Shown here: positions 31,465-39,521 of the stretch, piece by piece
How positions within the stretch are numbered: position 1 is the stretch's first letter
How the letters are laid out: each line of letters begins with the position of its first letter
From: Novosphingobium ginsenosidimutans
Lineage (GTDB): Bacteria; Pseudomonadota; Alphaproteobacteria; Sphingomonadales; Sphingomonadaceae
DNA length: 64,000 nucleotides
Reading direction: 5' to 3'
NCBI RefSeq assembly: GCF_007954425.1
Contig: NZ_CP042345.1
Span: forward strand, 1,550,001-1,614,000
The notes under the pieces: generated by a model
What the model was told of the DNA's origin: nothing
The model's database searches: none
The model's input: the letters and a program-made list of their open reading frames with translations, nothing else
Position numbers and translations under genes: made by a program

Positions 31465-32100
31465 TTACTTGCGCTTGGCGAGTTCGCGGACCTTGTTGAT
31501 CAACGCATCAAGGTCGGCCTTCGAAGCCATTGCGGCCGTGACTGTTCTGGTAATCGGAGCAAGCGCTTCGTCGAAATCATTTTGCGCGAATGCTTGGGCC
31601 ACGGCTTCGGCCTCGATATCGACGGGCAGGAAGATCCGTGCATCCTGCTCGTCACGGGCCCAGTTCAGCTTGAACAAGCCCGCCATCGCTTTGTCGTCGC
31701 GGGCCACAGCCGTTGCTGCGTCAGCAAGACCAGCCCGGAACTTGAGCTCGATGCACATCAGAGTGCCGCTGGCCTTCAGTGCAGCCTCGAGCCAGCTGTG
31801 GTCATAGTCGTCTGTGGTAATCTCGCTGAGCTCAAGCCAGGCATCACCGATACCGCCGACGCCCTTGGTCATTTTCCACTCCGGCGTGACCAGGACGACT
31901 GAGCCATTGGCTTCGGAAGCAACCCATGGCTCGATTGCTGACTTGATGACGGTAGAGGTAATCTCGCTCATCAGCCGATCGGCTATTGGCCCGCTGGCTA
32001 GGTGATAGTCGGCGGCGATAGAGCCAAGTTGGCGGATGATCTGTCCTGCCTGATCAGGATCGATCTGCTGGGCTGCGACAAATTGCTGGTCAGTATCCAT
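31465..32100 (-). CDS. Hypothetical protein of the mobile region
   Basis: The ATG at 32100 is eight bases after AAAGG and gives 211 residues (MDTDQQFVAAQQIDPDQAGQI). It is acidic and helical with a central EWKMTKGVGGIGDAWLELSEI segment and a C-terminal basic helix ALINKVRELAKRK. No known motif, signal or membrane segment. It precedes the DUF3768 gene on the same strand by about 90 bases and may be co-transcribed with it. Confidence 0.65.
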   Translation of the reverse strand: MDTDQQFVAAQQIDPDQAGQIIRQLGSIAADYHLASGPIADRLMSEITSTVIKSAIEPWVASEANGSVVLVTPEWKMTKGVGGIGDAWLELSEITTDDYDHSWLEAALKASGTLMCIELKFRAGLADAATAVARDDKAMAGLFKLNWARDEQDARIFLPVDIEAEAVAQAFAQNDFDEALAPITRTVTAAMASKADLDALINKVRELAKRK

Positions 32101-32591
32101 GGCGAAATCCTTTGCCTTGATAGAGGCCACCAAGGGGACCTCCACCGGCAAAGCCGACATCGTAGACAATGCTCGAACCCTTAAGCTTCACTCATGCTCG
32201 CTGGACTCAAGCGATCTCTCGGCCAGGACCATCCTGACCGTCCCCTTCGCGGACCTGGTTGCGAAAGTGCGTTGAACCGGCCGACTTCAGTCGGAGCCTC
32301 AGCCCAACACGGCAGTAACAATAGCGGATTTTGGCGGCGAAAGCAAAAATGGCCAAAGCTTGCGGCTTAGATTATTGTTTTTCTATCAACACCTTATGCG
32401 ACAAATTAGCTTGCATTTGATGCGATTCGATATGCCTGTTGAGCAGGCATTCTTCGGAGCGCGATCTATGGGCTAGGTGCGGCAAAACCACCCCTTGATC
32501 GATTTTACACGTCGTTCGTAAGCCATTGAAATACAATGACGCCGATTTCAGCGATTTTACAGCAAAACCGTTTGAGTTCTCGGGATGCAAC
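32101..32591. other. Non-coding, AT-rich end of the integrated region
   Basis: Nearly 500 bases without a supported gene. The stretch 32330-32560 is AT-rich compared with both sides and includes CAAAAATGGCC and TTATTGTTTTTCTATCAACACC. Position between the element's genes and the tRNA scar suits an attachment region, origin or promoter region. The minus-strand frame 32372-32590 has no ribosome site and begins inside the scar. Confidence 0.5.
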
Positions 32592-32632
32592 GAGCTTGGG
32601 AAGCTGCTGCTCTACCATTGAGCTACACCCGC
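32592..32632 (-). tRNA. Truncated tRNA-Gly(CCC) 5' half, island junction
   Basis: Read on the minus strand from 32632, the sequence has a normal tRNA-Gly 5' half: acceptor strand GCGGGTG, T8-A9, D-arm GCTC...GAGC, and anticodon loop TTCCCAA with CCC anticodon, followed by GCT of the 3' anticodon stem. From there (CGTTGCATCCCG) it no longer pairs, and no T-arm or 3' acceptor strand follows. The gene is therefore cut at about base 41. DNA to the left is mobile-type; DNA to the right is core-type, so this is probably an integration junction. The 3' half was not found in the window. Confidence 0.75.
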
Positions 32633-32705
32633 TCGGGCGACGGGGCCTTGCCATGATGGGCCCGGTCGGTCAACTGGACTCAATCCGGATTTGAGGGGCG
32701 AGGAC

Positions 32706-33503
32706 ATGGGTGAACAGGTGATCACGATCGAGAACCGGGGTGCGGTGGAGGTGGTCAGCCTGAACCGGCCGGACAAGCTCAACACGATGAACGAGCCGCT
32801 GATCCAGGCGCTGCTCGATTACTTCACAGGCCTGGTCCAGCGGACTTCGGTGCGGGTGGTGATCTTGCGGGCCGAGGGGCGCGCATTCTGCGCGGGGCTC
32901 GACCTTGGCGGCTGGACGCCCGATCCCGAGGCCGGGCCGGTGCATCAATCCTGGCGCACCCAGCGGATGATCGCGGCGGTGATGCAGGCCATGCGCAAGT
33001 GCCCGCAGCCGATCATCGCCTGCGCGCAAGGACCAGCCTGTGGCGGAGGCTTTTCGCTGCTGCTGTCATCGGACGTGCGTTATGCCGCACCCGATCTCCG
33101 CATGAACGCCGCCTACATCAAGATCGGTCTCGGCGGTTGCGACATGGGGGCGAGCTATTTCCTGCCGCGGCTGGTGGGCAGCTCGGTCGCCAGCGAGTAC
33201 CTGCTGACCGGCAAGTTCATGAGCGCGGAAAAGGCACTGGCCTGCGGTCTGGTCAGCGAGATCGTCACGGTTGAAGACCTGCTCGGCAAGGCCTTGGCGC
33301 TGGCGGAGGAGATGCTGCTGACCAGTCCAATGGGGCTGCGGCTGACCAAGGATGCGCTTAACCTAAACATCGATGCGGCCAGCATGGAGCATGCCTTTGC
33401 GCTGGAAGATCGTCAGCAGGTCATGCTGGGAATGGCGAGCGATTTCGCCGAAGCGAAGAAGGCCTTCTTCGAAAAGCGCGCGCCCAATTGGAGCGACCGC
33501 TAA
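32706..33503 (+). CDS. Enoyl-CoA hydratase/isomerase family protein
   Basis: The start ATG 32706 follows GAGGGGCGAGGA. The 265 residues show the crotonase fold: NRPDKLNTMN, the oxyanion segment AEGRAFCAGLDLGGW, CAQGPACGGGFSLLLSSDVRYAAPDLRMN, and a C-terminal helix set ending KRAPNWSDR. It would hydrate or isomerise an enoyl-CoA in a degradation pathway; substrate unknown. The stop overlaps the stop of the converging hydratase gene. It is the first core gene after the tRNA scar. Confidence 0.9.
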   Translation: MGEQVITIENRGAVEVVSLNRPDKLNTMNEPLIQALLDYFTGLVQRTSVRVVILRAEGRAFCAGLDLGGWTPDPEAGPVHQSWRTQRMIAAVMQAMRKCPQPIIACAQGPACGGGFSLLLSSDVRYAAPDLRMNAAYIKIGLGGCDMGASYFLPRLVGSSVASEYLLTGKFMSAEKALACGLVSEIVTVEDLLGKALALAEEMLLTSPMGLRLTKDALNLNIDAASMEHAFALEDRQQVMLGMASDFAEAKKAFFEKRAPNWSDR

Positions 33504-34273
33504 GCCTGCTGGGCGCGGCCGCGATCCATCACGGCAAGGCGCCGCGCTTCCACTTCGTCGCCGCTGACTGCGGCATTGCGTGCGGATGAAGTGCTGTGTT
33601 CCAGCGCCATCGCTTCGCCGAACGGCAGCGCATAGCCGTCATCGATAAGCTTCTTGTAGGCCGCAACCATAGCCGGATCGGCGCTGGCGATATCGGCGGC
33701 GAGCTGCTTGGCCGTGGGTAGCAGGTCCTCGGCCGCAACGACGCGGTTGACCAGGCCCCAGGCACAGGCCGTCTGCGCATCAAGGAAGTTGCCCGAGAGC
33801 GACAGCTCTTTCGCCCGGCTGATCCCGATCATCCGCGACAGCTTCTGCGATAGCCCCCAGCCTGGCATGATTCCGACCCGGGCGTGGGTATCGGCAAAGC
33901 GGGCATTCTCGCTGGCGATCAGGATGTCGCAGGCCAGCGCCACTTCGAATCCGCCCGTGATGGCGACCCCGTTGATCGCGCCGATCACCGGTTTGCGGCA
34001 GATTTCGATCGCCTTGACCGGATTGGCCACAGCCTCGCTGGCATTGGCGGCGCCAAGGCCTTCGACACCCAGTTCCTTGAGGTCGAGCCCGGCGGTGAAG
34101 GCGCGGGTGCCGGCCGCGGTCAAGACGACAGCACGGATCTGATCGTCGGCATCAAGCTCGGTCATCACCTGGGCCAGCTCGGCGCGCAGGCCGCGGGAGA
34201 GGGCGTTCATTGCTTCGGGGCGATTGAGGGTGACGATGGCTACCGCGCCATCGCGTTCAACGGTTACCAGCAT
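33500..34273 (-). CDS. Enoyl-CoA hydratase/isomerase family protein
   Basis: Start at ATG 34273 (GGGAGAA upstream) gives 257 residues with crotonase motifs: NRPEAMNALSRGLRAEL, AAGTRAFTAGLDLKELG, CRKPVIGAINGVAITGGFEVALACDILIAS, and FADTHARVGIMPGWG with the region usually holding the second catalytic Glu. It is second in a two-gene unit after an SDR gene (14-base gap), probably one beta-oxidation-like step followed by another. Substrate unknown. Confidence 0.9.
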   Translation of the reverse strand: MLVTVERDGAVAIVTLNRPEAMNALSRGLRAELAQVMTELDADDQIRAVVLTAAGTRAFTAGLDLKELGVEGLGAANASEAVANPVKAIEICRKPVIGAINGVAITGGFEVALACDILIASENARFADTHARVGIMPGWGLSQKLSRMIGISRAKELSLSGNFLDAQTACAWGLVNRVVAAEDLLPTAKQLAADIASADPAMVAAYKKLIDDGYALPFGEAMALEHSTSSARNAAVSGDEVEARRLAVMDRGRAQQA

Positions 34274-34286
34274 CGCGGCTTCTCCC

Positions 34287-35081
34287 TTACTTGCGCAGGC
34301 GGACGGCGGAGCTTTGCCCGTCATCGACCCGAATGATCGCCCCGGTCACGCACTCGCTCGGCGGCGAGACCAGGTAGAGCAGGGTGGAATCGAGCTGGGC
34401 CGGCACCGGCACCCGCTCGCGCGCCAGGTGCGGCGCTGGATTGCCGCCCATCCGCTCGAACATGCCGTCGGTCATTTCGGAGACGAACATGCCCGGTGCG
34501 ATCGCATTGACGTTGATGTTGTAGGGTGCCCACTCCACACTGAGGCATTCGGTCATCCGGGCAATCGCGGTCTTGGTCACCGAATAGAGCGCCGCACCGC
34601 TGCCATCGTAGCGGAAGTGCGCGGTCGAGCTGATGTTGACGATGCGACCGGGCTGCTTGGCAGCGATCAGGCGGCGGGCCACCTCGCAAGCCAGGATCCA
34701 CGGGCCGCGCAGGTTGACACCCAGAACCTGGTCGATCAGTTCCAGGCTCATCTTGTGGGCGCGCTGGGCATCGGGGATGCCAGCATTGTTGATCAGGATG
34801 TCAACGGTGCCGAATTCTGCCTCGGCCATAGCAACGGCAGCGATCATCGAATCCGCATCGGTGGCGTCCATCTGCACGGCCAGGCCCTTGCCGCCGGCAG
34901 CGCGGATCTTGTCGGCCAGGGTCTCCAGCCGGTCCTTGCGGCGGGCAGCCAGCACCACGGCTGCGCCCTGACTGGCCAATACCTGGGCAAAGCGTTCACC
35001 CAGGCCAGAGCTTGCTCCGGTGACCAGCGCGACCCGGCCGGCCAGGTCAGTGGAATTGTTGGGCAGGGGGTATTCGCTCAT
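34287..35081 (-). CDS. Short-chain dehydrogenase/reductase
   Basis: 264 residues from the ATG at 35081. Rossmann motif GASSGLGERFA, NNAGIPDAQ, catalytic Ser (NISSTAHF), and YSVTKTA with catalytic Tyr and Lys; ends VTGAIIRVDDGQSSAVRLRK. A classical NAD(P)-dependent SDR. It lies just downstream of an 18-base TetR-type palindrome and is followed by an enoyl-CoA hydratase gene, so both probably form one regulated unit acting on the same acyl substrate. Confidence 0.9.
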   Translation of the reverse strand: MSEYPLPNNSTDLAGRVALVTGASSGLGERFAQVLASQGAAVVLAARRKDRLETLADKIRAAGGKGLAVQMDATDADSMIAAVAMAEAEFGTVDILINNAGIPDAQRAHKMSLELIDQVLGVNLRGPWILACEVARRLIAAKQPGRIVNISSTAHFRYDGSGAALYSVTKTAIARMTECLSVEWAPYNINVNAIAPGMFVSEMTDGMFERMGGNPAPHLARERVPVPAQLDSTLLYLVSPPSECVTGAIIRVDDGQSSAVRLRK

Positions 35082-35107
35082 GTCAGGCTCTCCGGGCATC
35101 GCCGATG

Positions 35108-35125
35108 TTTAACCGGTCGGTTAAA
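35108..35125. promoter_or_regulatory. TetR-type operator palindrome
   Basis: TTTAACCG GT CGGTTAAA is a perfect 8-bp palindrome with a 2-base spacer, 27 bases before the SDR start. The TTAA-CG / CG-TTAA arms match the second palindrome at 41078 before the monooxygenase gene, suggesting one regulator for both units. Confidence 0.75.
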
Positions 35126-35159
35126 TCACCATGCATCTGCCGGGAGCGCTTGGCAAGGG

Positions 35160-35762
35160 TCAGCCGCCAGCCGCCTCAACCACGTCGCGCAACCGGTCCT
35201 TGCCGAACCACATCTCGTCACCCAGGAAAAAGGTCGGCACGCCAAAGGCGCCCCGCGCCACGGCGCTTTCGGTGCTGGTAACGAGCTCTGCCTTGACCGC
35301 TTCATCGGCGACCAAAGCGCCAAGCGCGGTCCCGTCCAGTCCGGCCTGGTCCAGCACCCGGGCCCAGACATCCTGCTCATCCAGCTTTTGCCCGTCCTGC
35401 CAAAGCGCGATGTACATGGCTTCGCGATAGGCAGGCCCGCAGCCCAGCCGCTCGGCGGCAATCGCGCCGCGCATCGCCAGCAGGGTGTTGACCGGGAAAT
35501 GCGGGTTGAACTGGAACCCGGTGATGCCGTGCTGCGCCATGAAGCGCTGCATCTCCAGCCGGTCATAGGCAACCTTGTTGGCGACATGGCCATAGGTCAT
35601 CAGCGGCGGCTTGTTGCCGGTGGCCTTGAAGATCCCGCCCAAGAGAACCGGCACATAGCGGAACTTGACCTTGCCCCGGGCCTCAATGGCCGGGATTGCG
35701 CGGTGCACGAACCAGGAGTTGGGTCCACCGAAGTCAAACAGGAATTCGATCTCGCGCGCCAT
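35160..35762 (-). CDS. HCCA-isomerase-like DsbA/kappa-GST family protein
   Basis: 200 residues from the ATG at 35762, which shares one base with the preceding stop (TGATG). The fold is that of 2-hydroxychromene-2-carboxylate isomerases: EIEFLFDFGGPNSWFVHRAIP, VPVLLGGIFKATGNKPP, FNPHFPVNTLLAMRGA, and FGVPTFFLGDEMWFGKDRL. The usual active-site Ser in the DF-x-SP turn is Gly here (DFGGPN), so the reaction may differ; some family members use glutathione or CoA-like substrates. It is last gene of the five- or six-gene unit starting at 38487. Confidence 0.85.
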   Translation of the reverse strand: MAREIEFLFDFGGPNSWFVHRAIPAIEARGKVKFRYVPVLLGGIFKATGNKPPLMTYGHVANKVAYDRLEMQRFMAQHGITGFQFNPHFPVNTLLAMRGAIAAERLGCGPAYREAMYIALWQDGQKLDEQDVWARVLDQAGLDGTALGALVADEAVKAELVTSTESAVARGAFGVPTFFLGDEMWFGKDRLRDVVEAAGG

Positions 35763-36475
35763 CACCACTTCTCCCCGTAAGGCCGGATTTCCTGCTCGAA
35801 GGTCCAGGCAGACTTTGGCTGGTTGAAGAGCGCCCAGTAGGCATCAGCGACTGCCTCGGGCGGCATCAGCAGGTCTGGCTGCGCAGCCAGTGCCTCTTCC
35901 CCGATCCGTTCGATCACGCGGACGCGGACCCATTCCGTATCGACCCCGGCGTCGATCACCAGGTGAGCGACGTGGATGCCCTGCGGCCACAGTTCGCGCG
36001 CCGCCGATTGCGCCATGGCGCGCAGGCCGGCCTTGGCGGCGGCGAAAGCTGCATAGCCGGGATTGCCGCGCAGGCCGGCGGTGGCGCCGGTGACGAAGAT
36101 CTTGCCGCTCCCGCGCGGCAGCATCAGCTTTGCCGCCTCGCGGACCGAGACGAAGCCGGCATAGCAGGCCATTTCCCAGACCTTGCGAAACACCCGGTCG
36201 GTCGTTTCGGTAAGGGGGAAGTTCACATTGGCACCGACGTTGAAAACCACCAGATCCAGCGGCGCACGAGCCTCTGCCTCGGCCAGGAAGGCCGTGACGT
36301 CTTCGCTCTCGCGCGCATCGAGGCTGCGGCCAGTGATGTTTCCGCCCAGCAGCGGCGCCAGCTTTTCACCATTGCGGCGCCCGGCGTGGACCAGGCAGCC
36401 TGCGTCGGCAAAGCGGCGAGCAATGGCGGCACCGATATGGTCGCCAGCCCCAATCACGGCGACTGATCCGGTCAT
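35762..36475 (-). CDS. SDR-family oxidoreductase
   Basis: 237 residues: GAGDHIGAAIARRFA (Rossmann), NVGANVNFPLTET, VTGATAGLRGNPGYAAFAAAKAGL with the active-site region, then VAHLVIDAGVDTEW. The catalytic Tyr-x3-Lys is present as YAAFAAAK, offset from the usual YxxxK, so the active-site spacing is unusual (the typical enzyme has YSASK). Such atypical SDRs are common beside glutathione- or CoA-linked genes. The start overlaps the thioesterase stop as ATGA. Confidence 0.85.
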   Translation of the reverse strand: MTGSVAVIGAGDHIGAAIARRFADAGCLVHAGRRNGEKLAPLLGGNITGRSLDARESEDVTAFLAEAEARAPLDLVVFNVGANVNFPLTETTDRVFRKVWEMACYAGFVSVREAAKLMLPRGSGKIFVTGATAGLRGNPGYAAFAAAKAGLRAMAQSAARELWPQGIHVAHLVIDAGVDTEWVRVRVIERIGEEALAAQPDLLMPPEAVADAYWALFNQPKSAWTFEQEIRPYGEKW

Positions 36476-36918
36476 TTGCGGTCCACCGGGATCACCGCGA
36501 CGGTAAAGCGCGAGATGCAGACCAGCTTGTCCGCCTCATCCTCGATCCGGATTGTCCACACCTGCGTCGTGCGGCCCAGCGCTTCGGGCCTGGCCGTCGC
36601 ATAGACCCAGCCGGAATAGGCCGGGCGGATGTGGTTGGCGTTGATCTCCATGCCCACGGCCACGAACTTCTCGCGATCGACGCAATAGCTGGCCGCGACC
36701 GAGCCAATCGTCTCTGCCAGGGCAACTGAAGCCCCCCCGTGGAGCCGCTTGAACGGCTGCTGGGTGCGCTCGTCCACCGGCATCCGCGCGCGAATCCAGT
36801 CATCGCCGCAGTCGACGAATTCGATGCCGATATGACCGGGCAGGGCATTTTCGCCCAACGCGGTCATGGGTTGCAGGGGCGGCCGCTCACCGCCCCACCA
36901 GATCATTGCGTTGCTCAT
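36472..36918 (-). CDS. PaaI-type hotdog thioesterase
   Basis: 148 residues from the ATG at 36918; the upstream frame to 37161 overlaps the neighbouring gene and is rejected. The motif HIGIEFVDCGDDWIRARMPVDERTQQPFKRLHGGASVALAETIGS is typical of PaaI/HotDog thioesterases, with HGG and the nearby acidic residue for catalysis. It would hydrolyse an acyl- or aryl-CoA. Coupled to the next SDR gene. Confidence 0.9.
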   Translation of the reverse strand: MSNAMIWWGGERPPLQPMTALGENALPGHIGIEFVDCGDDWIRARMPVDERTQQPFKRLHGGASVALAETIGSVAASYCVDREKFVAVGMEINANHIRPAYSGWVYATARPEALGRTTQVWTIRIEDEADKLVCISRFTVAVIPVDRK

Positions 36919-36958
36919 TGCAACTTTCTGGCGGAAAGATCGCGCGGTGGCAATTGCC

Positions 36959-37426
36959 CTAAAGCGAGAGGTCGGACAGACTGGGATGGTCAGCCGGACG
37001 CGGCCCCTGCGGCCAGTGGAACAGCCGCTCGCTTTCACGGATCGGCAGGTCGTTGATGCTGGCAATGCGCCGCGCCATGTGGCCGCTGGCGGCAAATTCC
37101 CAATTCTCGTTTCCGTAACTGCGCCACCATTGGCCAGTCTCGTCGTGCCATTCATAGGCAAAGCGCACCGCGATGCGGTTCTCGGTGAAGGCCCACAATT
37201 CCTTGATCAACCGATAATCATGTTCGCGCTGCCACTTGCGAGTGAGGAAGGTTTCGATTGCGGTGCGACCGACAAGGAATTCGGCGCGGTTCCGCCAGCA
37301 GCTGTTGAGCGTATAGGCCAGCGCGACCCGTGCGGGATCGCGGCTGTTCCAGGCATCTTCGGCCGCGCGGACCTTGGTGACAGCCGTGTCGTGGGTGAAG
37401 GGCGGGAGCGGGGGACGGTCTTCCAT
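36959..37426 (-). CDS. DUF1348 (NTF2-like) protein
   Basis: 155 residues from the ATG at 37426, nine bases after the VOC stop (GTG at 37438 is a possible alternative). The sequence [54 protein letters not shown] and [24 protein letters not shown] is a strong match to DUF1348. These are NTF2-fold proteins whose enzymatic role is unproven. Part of the minus-strand catabolic unit. Confidence 0.9.
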   Translation of the reverse strand: MEDRPPLPPFTHDTAVTKVRAAEDAWNSRDPARVALAYTLNSCWRNRAEFLVGRTAIETFLTRKWQREHDYRLIKELWAFTENRIAVRFAYEWHDETGQWWRSYGNENWEFAASGHMARRIASINDLPIRESERLFHWPQGPRPADHPSLSDLSL

Positions 37427-37434
37427 GAGCGGCC

Positions 37435-37845
37435 TCACACAAAGGGCATGGCGAATTCGACCCGCACCCCGCCAGGGATTGCGGCGATCAGGTGTTGGAC
37501 GGCCGACCCTTCGCGCATTGGGCCGGGACCGAACTCGATCTCGACACCGGGCCAGTCGCGGATCCTGGCATGGACCATGCCGAGGTGGGCCTCGTCGGCC
37601 ACGCCCAGCGCGATGTGATGCAGCCCGACATTGCGGCGCCGGTCAAAGCTGGTTGCCGTGGCCGGATCCTCAACCTGCCACAACGTCAGCAGGGTCGCGC
37701 CGTCGCTCACGAAATGGGCCGGGTAGGACGGCACTCCGCCGGCGAGGCGAAAGCCCAGCGCCTCACAGAAGAAATCGCGCGCGGCGTCGATGTCGGGAAG
37801 GGCTAGGCCAACATGGTGGACACCAGTCGTCAGGGCTTCGGTCAT
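37435..37845 (-). CDS. VOC/glyoxalase family protein
   Basis: 136 residues with the vicinal oxygen chelate pattern: [24 protein letters not shown] and, in the second half, [22 protein letters not shown], ending VEFAMPFV with the last Glu. His and Glu ligands are in the right places. It could be a lyase, dioxygenase or isomerase. It starts three bases after the PNPOx-like gene. Confidence 0.88.
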   Translation of the reverse strand: MTEALTTGVHHVGLALPDIDAARDFFCEALGFRLAGGVPSYPAHFVSDGATLLTLWQVEDPATATSFDRRRNVGLHHIALGVADEAHLGMVHARIRDWPGVEIEFGPGPMREGSAVQHLIAAIPGGVRVEFAMPFV

Positions 37846-37848
37846 AGA

Positions 37849-38487
37849 TCATTCTCCTGGGTTCTTTCGATCAAGTTGTGCGCGCAAGGCATCGGCCTCG
37901 GCGCGCAGCTGCGTGATCTGGTGGGATAGCGGCTGGATCACGTCGGCCATCTCGGCCTCGGTAAAGCGCGGGGTGATGTGCTGGGGGCAGTTCCAGTCGA
38001 AACCAACCACGTCGATGATCGTCGCCCGCTCCCCCAGCGCGCGGTACCCTTCGGGCATCAGCGCGGCGAGCAGGGCCGGGTCCTCGTCGGCCCGGACAAC
38101 TCGCCCATGGCCGAGCAGTTTGAGACGGCGGCGGTTGGGATAGTCGATCAGGAACAGCGACAGGCGCGGATCGGCAGCCAGGTTCGCCGTGGTCACATGC
38201 TGGCGGTTGCCGCGATAGTCGGCAAAGCCCAGCCGGTTGCCTGGCAGCACCTTCAGGAAGCCCGCCGGTCCGCCGCGATGCTGGACATAGGGCCAGCCAT
38301 CGGGCGTGACGGTGGCAAGGAAAAAGCTGTCGCGCGCGGCGATGAATTCGGCTTCCTTGGCGGTCAGCTGATCCGGGGTGCCATCGGCCCCTTCCTCCAT
38401 TCGCGCATAGGCTTCGCGCGAGCCGTCTTCCGCCTGCAGCGCGCGGGCCGCATCGCTGAACAGGGTGTGGACATAGTTGCGGGCCAT
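37849..38487 (-). CDS. Pyridoxamine 5'-phosphate oxidase-like flavoprotein
   Basis: The ATG at 38487 follows AAGGAGG, giving 212 residues. The split-barrel flavin-binding pattern is clear: FIAARDSFFLATVTPDGWPYVQHRGGPAGFLKVL, FADYRGNRQHVTTANLAADPRLSLFLIDYPNRRRLKL, then a C-terminal coiled helix LSHQITQLRAEADALRAQL. Such proteins bind FMN and often act as general flavin oxidoreductases. First gene of the unit; transcribed divergently from the LysR gene. Confidence 0.88.
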   Translation of the reverse strand: MARNYVHTLFSDAARALQAEDGSREAYARMEEGADGTPDQLTAKEAEFIAARDSFFLATVTPDGWPYVQHRGGPAGFLKVLPGNRLGFADYRGNRQHVTTANLAADPRLSLFLIDYPNRRRLKLLGHGRVVRADEDPALLAALMPEGYRALGERATIIDVVGFDWNCPQHITPRFTEAEMADVIQPLSHQITQLRAEADALRAQLDRKNPGE

Positions 38488-38607
38488 CGAGAGCCTCCTT
38501 GAAAAGGGGTGCACGGCCCGTTTGATCGGGGGGCAAGCGGACCGGGCCGTGCGAGGAGGGAGATAGCGGTCCGGCCCCATCGCGATAATCAGCTTTCTTA
38601 GAACAAG

Positions 38608-38630
38608 ATTATTCCGTATTGAGGAATAAT
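38608..38630. promoter_or_regulatory. Perfect inverted repeat overlapping the LysR ribosome site
   Basis: ATTATTCC (38608-38615) and GGAATAAT (38623-38630) form a perfect 8-bp inverted repeat with a 7-base spacer, ending at the base before the ATG of the LysR gene and including its GAGGA ribosome site. It lies in the 143-base divergent promoter region shared with the PNPOx-like unit and could be the LysR binding site or an RNA hairpin masking the start. Confidence 0.65.
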
Positions 38631-39521
38631 ATGGACCGCCTTTCTGCCTATGGAATGTTTGTGCAGGTGGCGCGCAGCGGTTCGTTTACCGGCGCGGCGC
38701 GGCAGCTTGGGCAGCCTCCGCAGGCGATTACCCGCGGGATTGCCGCGCTGGAGGCCCATCTCGGAGTCAGGTTGTTTCAGCGCAGCACCCGGGCCGTTTC
38801 ATTAACCACCGAGGGCGCCGGGCTGTTGCCGCGGATTGAACGCCTGCTCGGCGATCTGGCTGAAAGCGAGCGTGCCGCCACTGGCATGCTCGCCGAACCG
38901 CGTGGCGAACTGGCGATTACTGCACCGGTCGCCTTCGGGCAGTTGCATGTTGTTCCGGTGGTAGGTGAGCTATTGGCACTGCACCCCGAACTCGATGTGC
39001 GGCTGATGCTGATAGACCGCAATGTCCGCCTGATCGAAGAGGGGATCGACCTGGCTGTGCGGATCGGAGCGCTGGAGGACTCCACGCTCCGGGCCCGGCG
39101 GATCGGCACCGTGCGCGAGGTGATCGTTGCCAGCCCAGCCTACCTGGCGCGCCAGGGTGTGCCTGGCAGTCCAGCGGATCTTGCGGGGCATGACTTGATC
39201 GCCTCAACCGGCCCGCGCGGGGCAGGAGAATGGCGGATGATTGGACCGTCCGGCCAGACCGGCGCGCGGCGGCGCCTGCGGGTCAATTCGGTCGCGGCGG
39301 CAATCGAGGCGGCCGAGGCGGGCGTGGGCCTCGCCAATTTCCTGTCCTATCAGGTGGCCAATGCCCTGGCAGCCGGCCGCCTAGTCGAAGTGCTGCGGAC
39401 AGAGCCGATCGAACCGATTCCGGTCAACCTGGTGTTCGATCCTGCCCGCGCCGCCTCCGCTGGAACCCGCGCCTTCATCGAGGCGATGGTCCGGCGGGCA
39501 GCCCGTGGCGGCTGGGGCTAG
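38631..39521 (+). CDS. LysR-family transcriptional regulator
   Basis: 296 residues from ATG 38631 (a TTG at 38619 would include the ribosome site). N-terminal winged helix: MDRLSAYGMFVQVARSGSFTGAARQLGQPPQAITRGIAALEAHLGVRLFQRSTRAVSLT, then the LysR substrate domain with LAITAPVAFGQLHVVPVV and GIDLAVRIGALEDSTL. It is divergent from the catabolic unit at 38487 and most likely controls it. Its stop overlaps the end of the converging monooxygenase gene. Confidence 0.92.
   Translation: MDRLSAYGMFVQVARSGSFTGAARQLGQPPQAITRGIAALEAHLGVRLFQRSTRAVSLTTEGAGLLPRIERLLGDLAESERAATGMLAEPRGELAITAPVAFGQLHVVPVVGELLALHPELDVRLMLIDRNVRLIEEGIDLAVRIGALEDSTLRARRIGTVREVIVASPAYLARQGVPGSPADLAGHDLIASTGPRGAGEWRMIGPSGQTGARRRLRVNSVAAAIEAAEAGVGLANFLSYQVANALAAGRLVEVLRTEPIEPIPVNLVFDPARAASAGTRAFIEAMVRRAARGGWG

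Noticed and set aside
32372..32590. 72-residue minus-strand frame starting inside the tRNA scar
   Set aside because: No ribosome site, no motif; it spans AT-rich non-coding DNA.
34224..35780. 518-residue plus-strand frame opposite the SDR genes
   Set aside because: GC-rich antisense frame, with His/Arg/Gly-rich composition and no motif; the minus-strand SDR and isomerase genes are clear.
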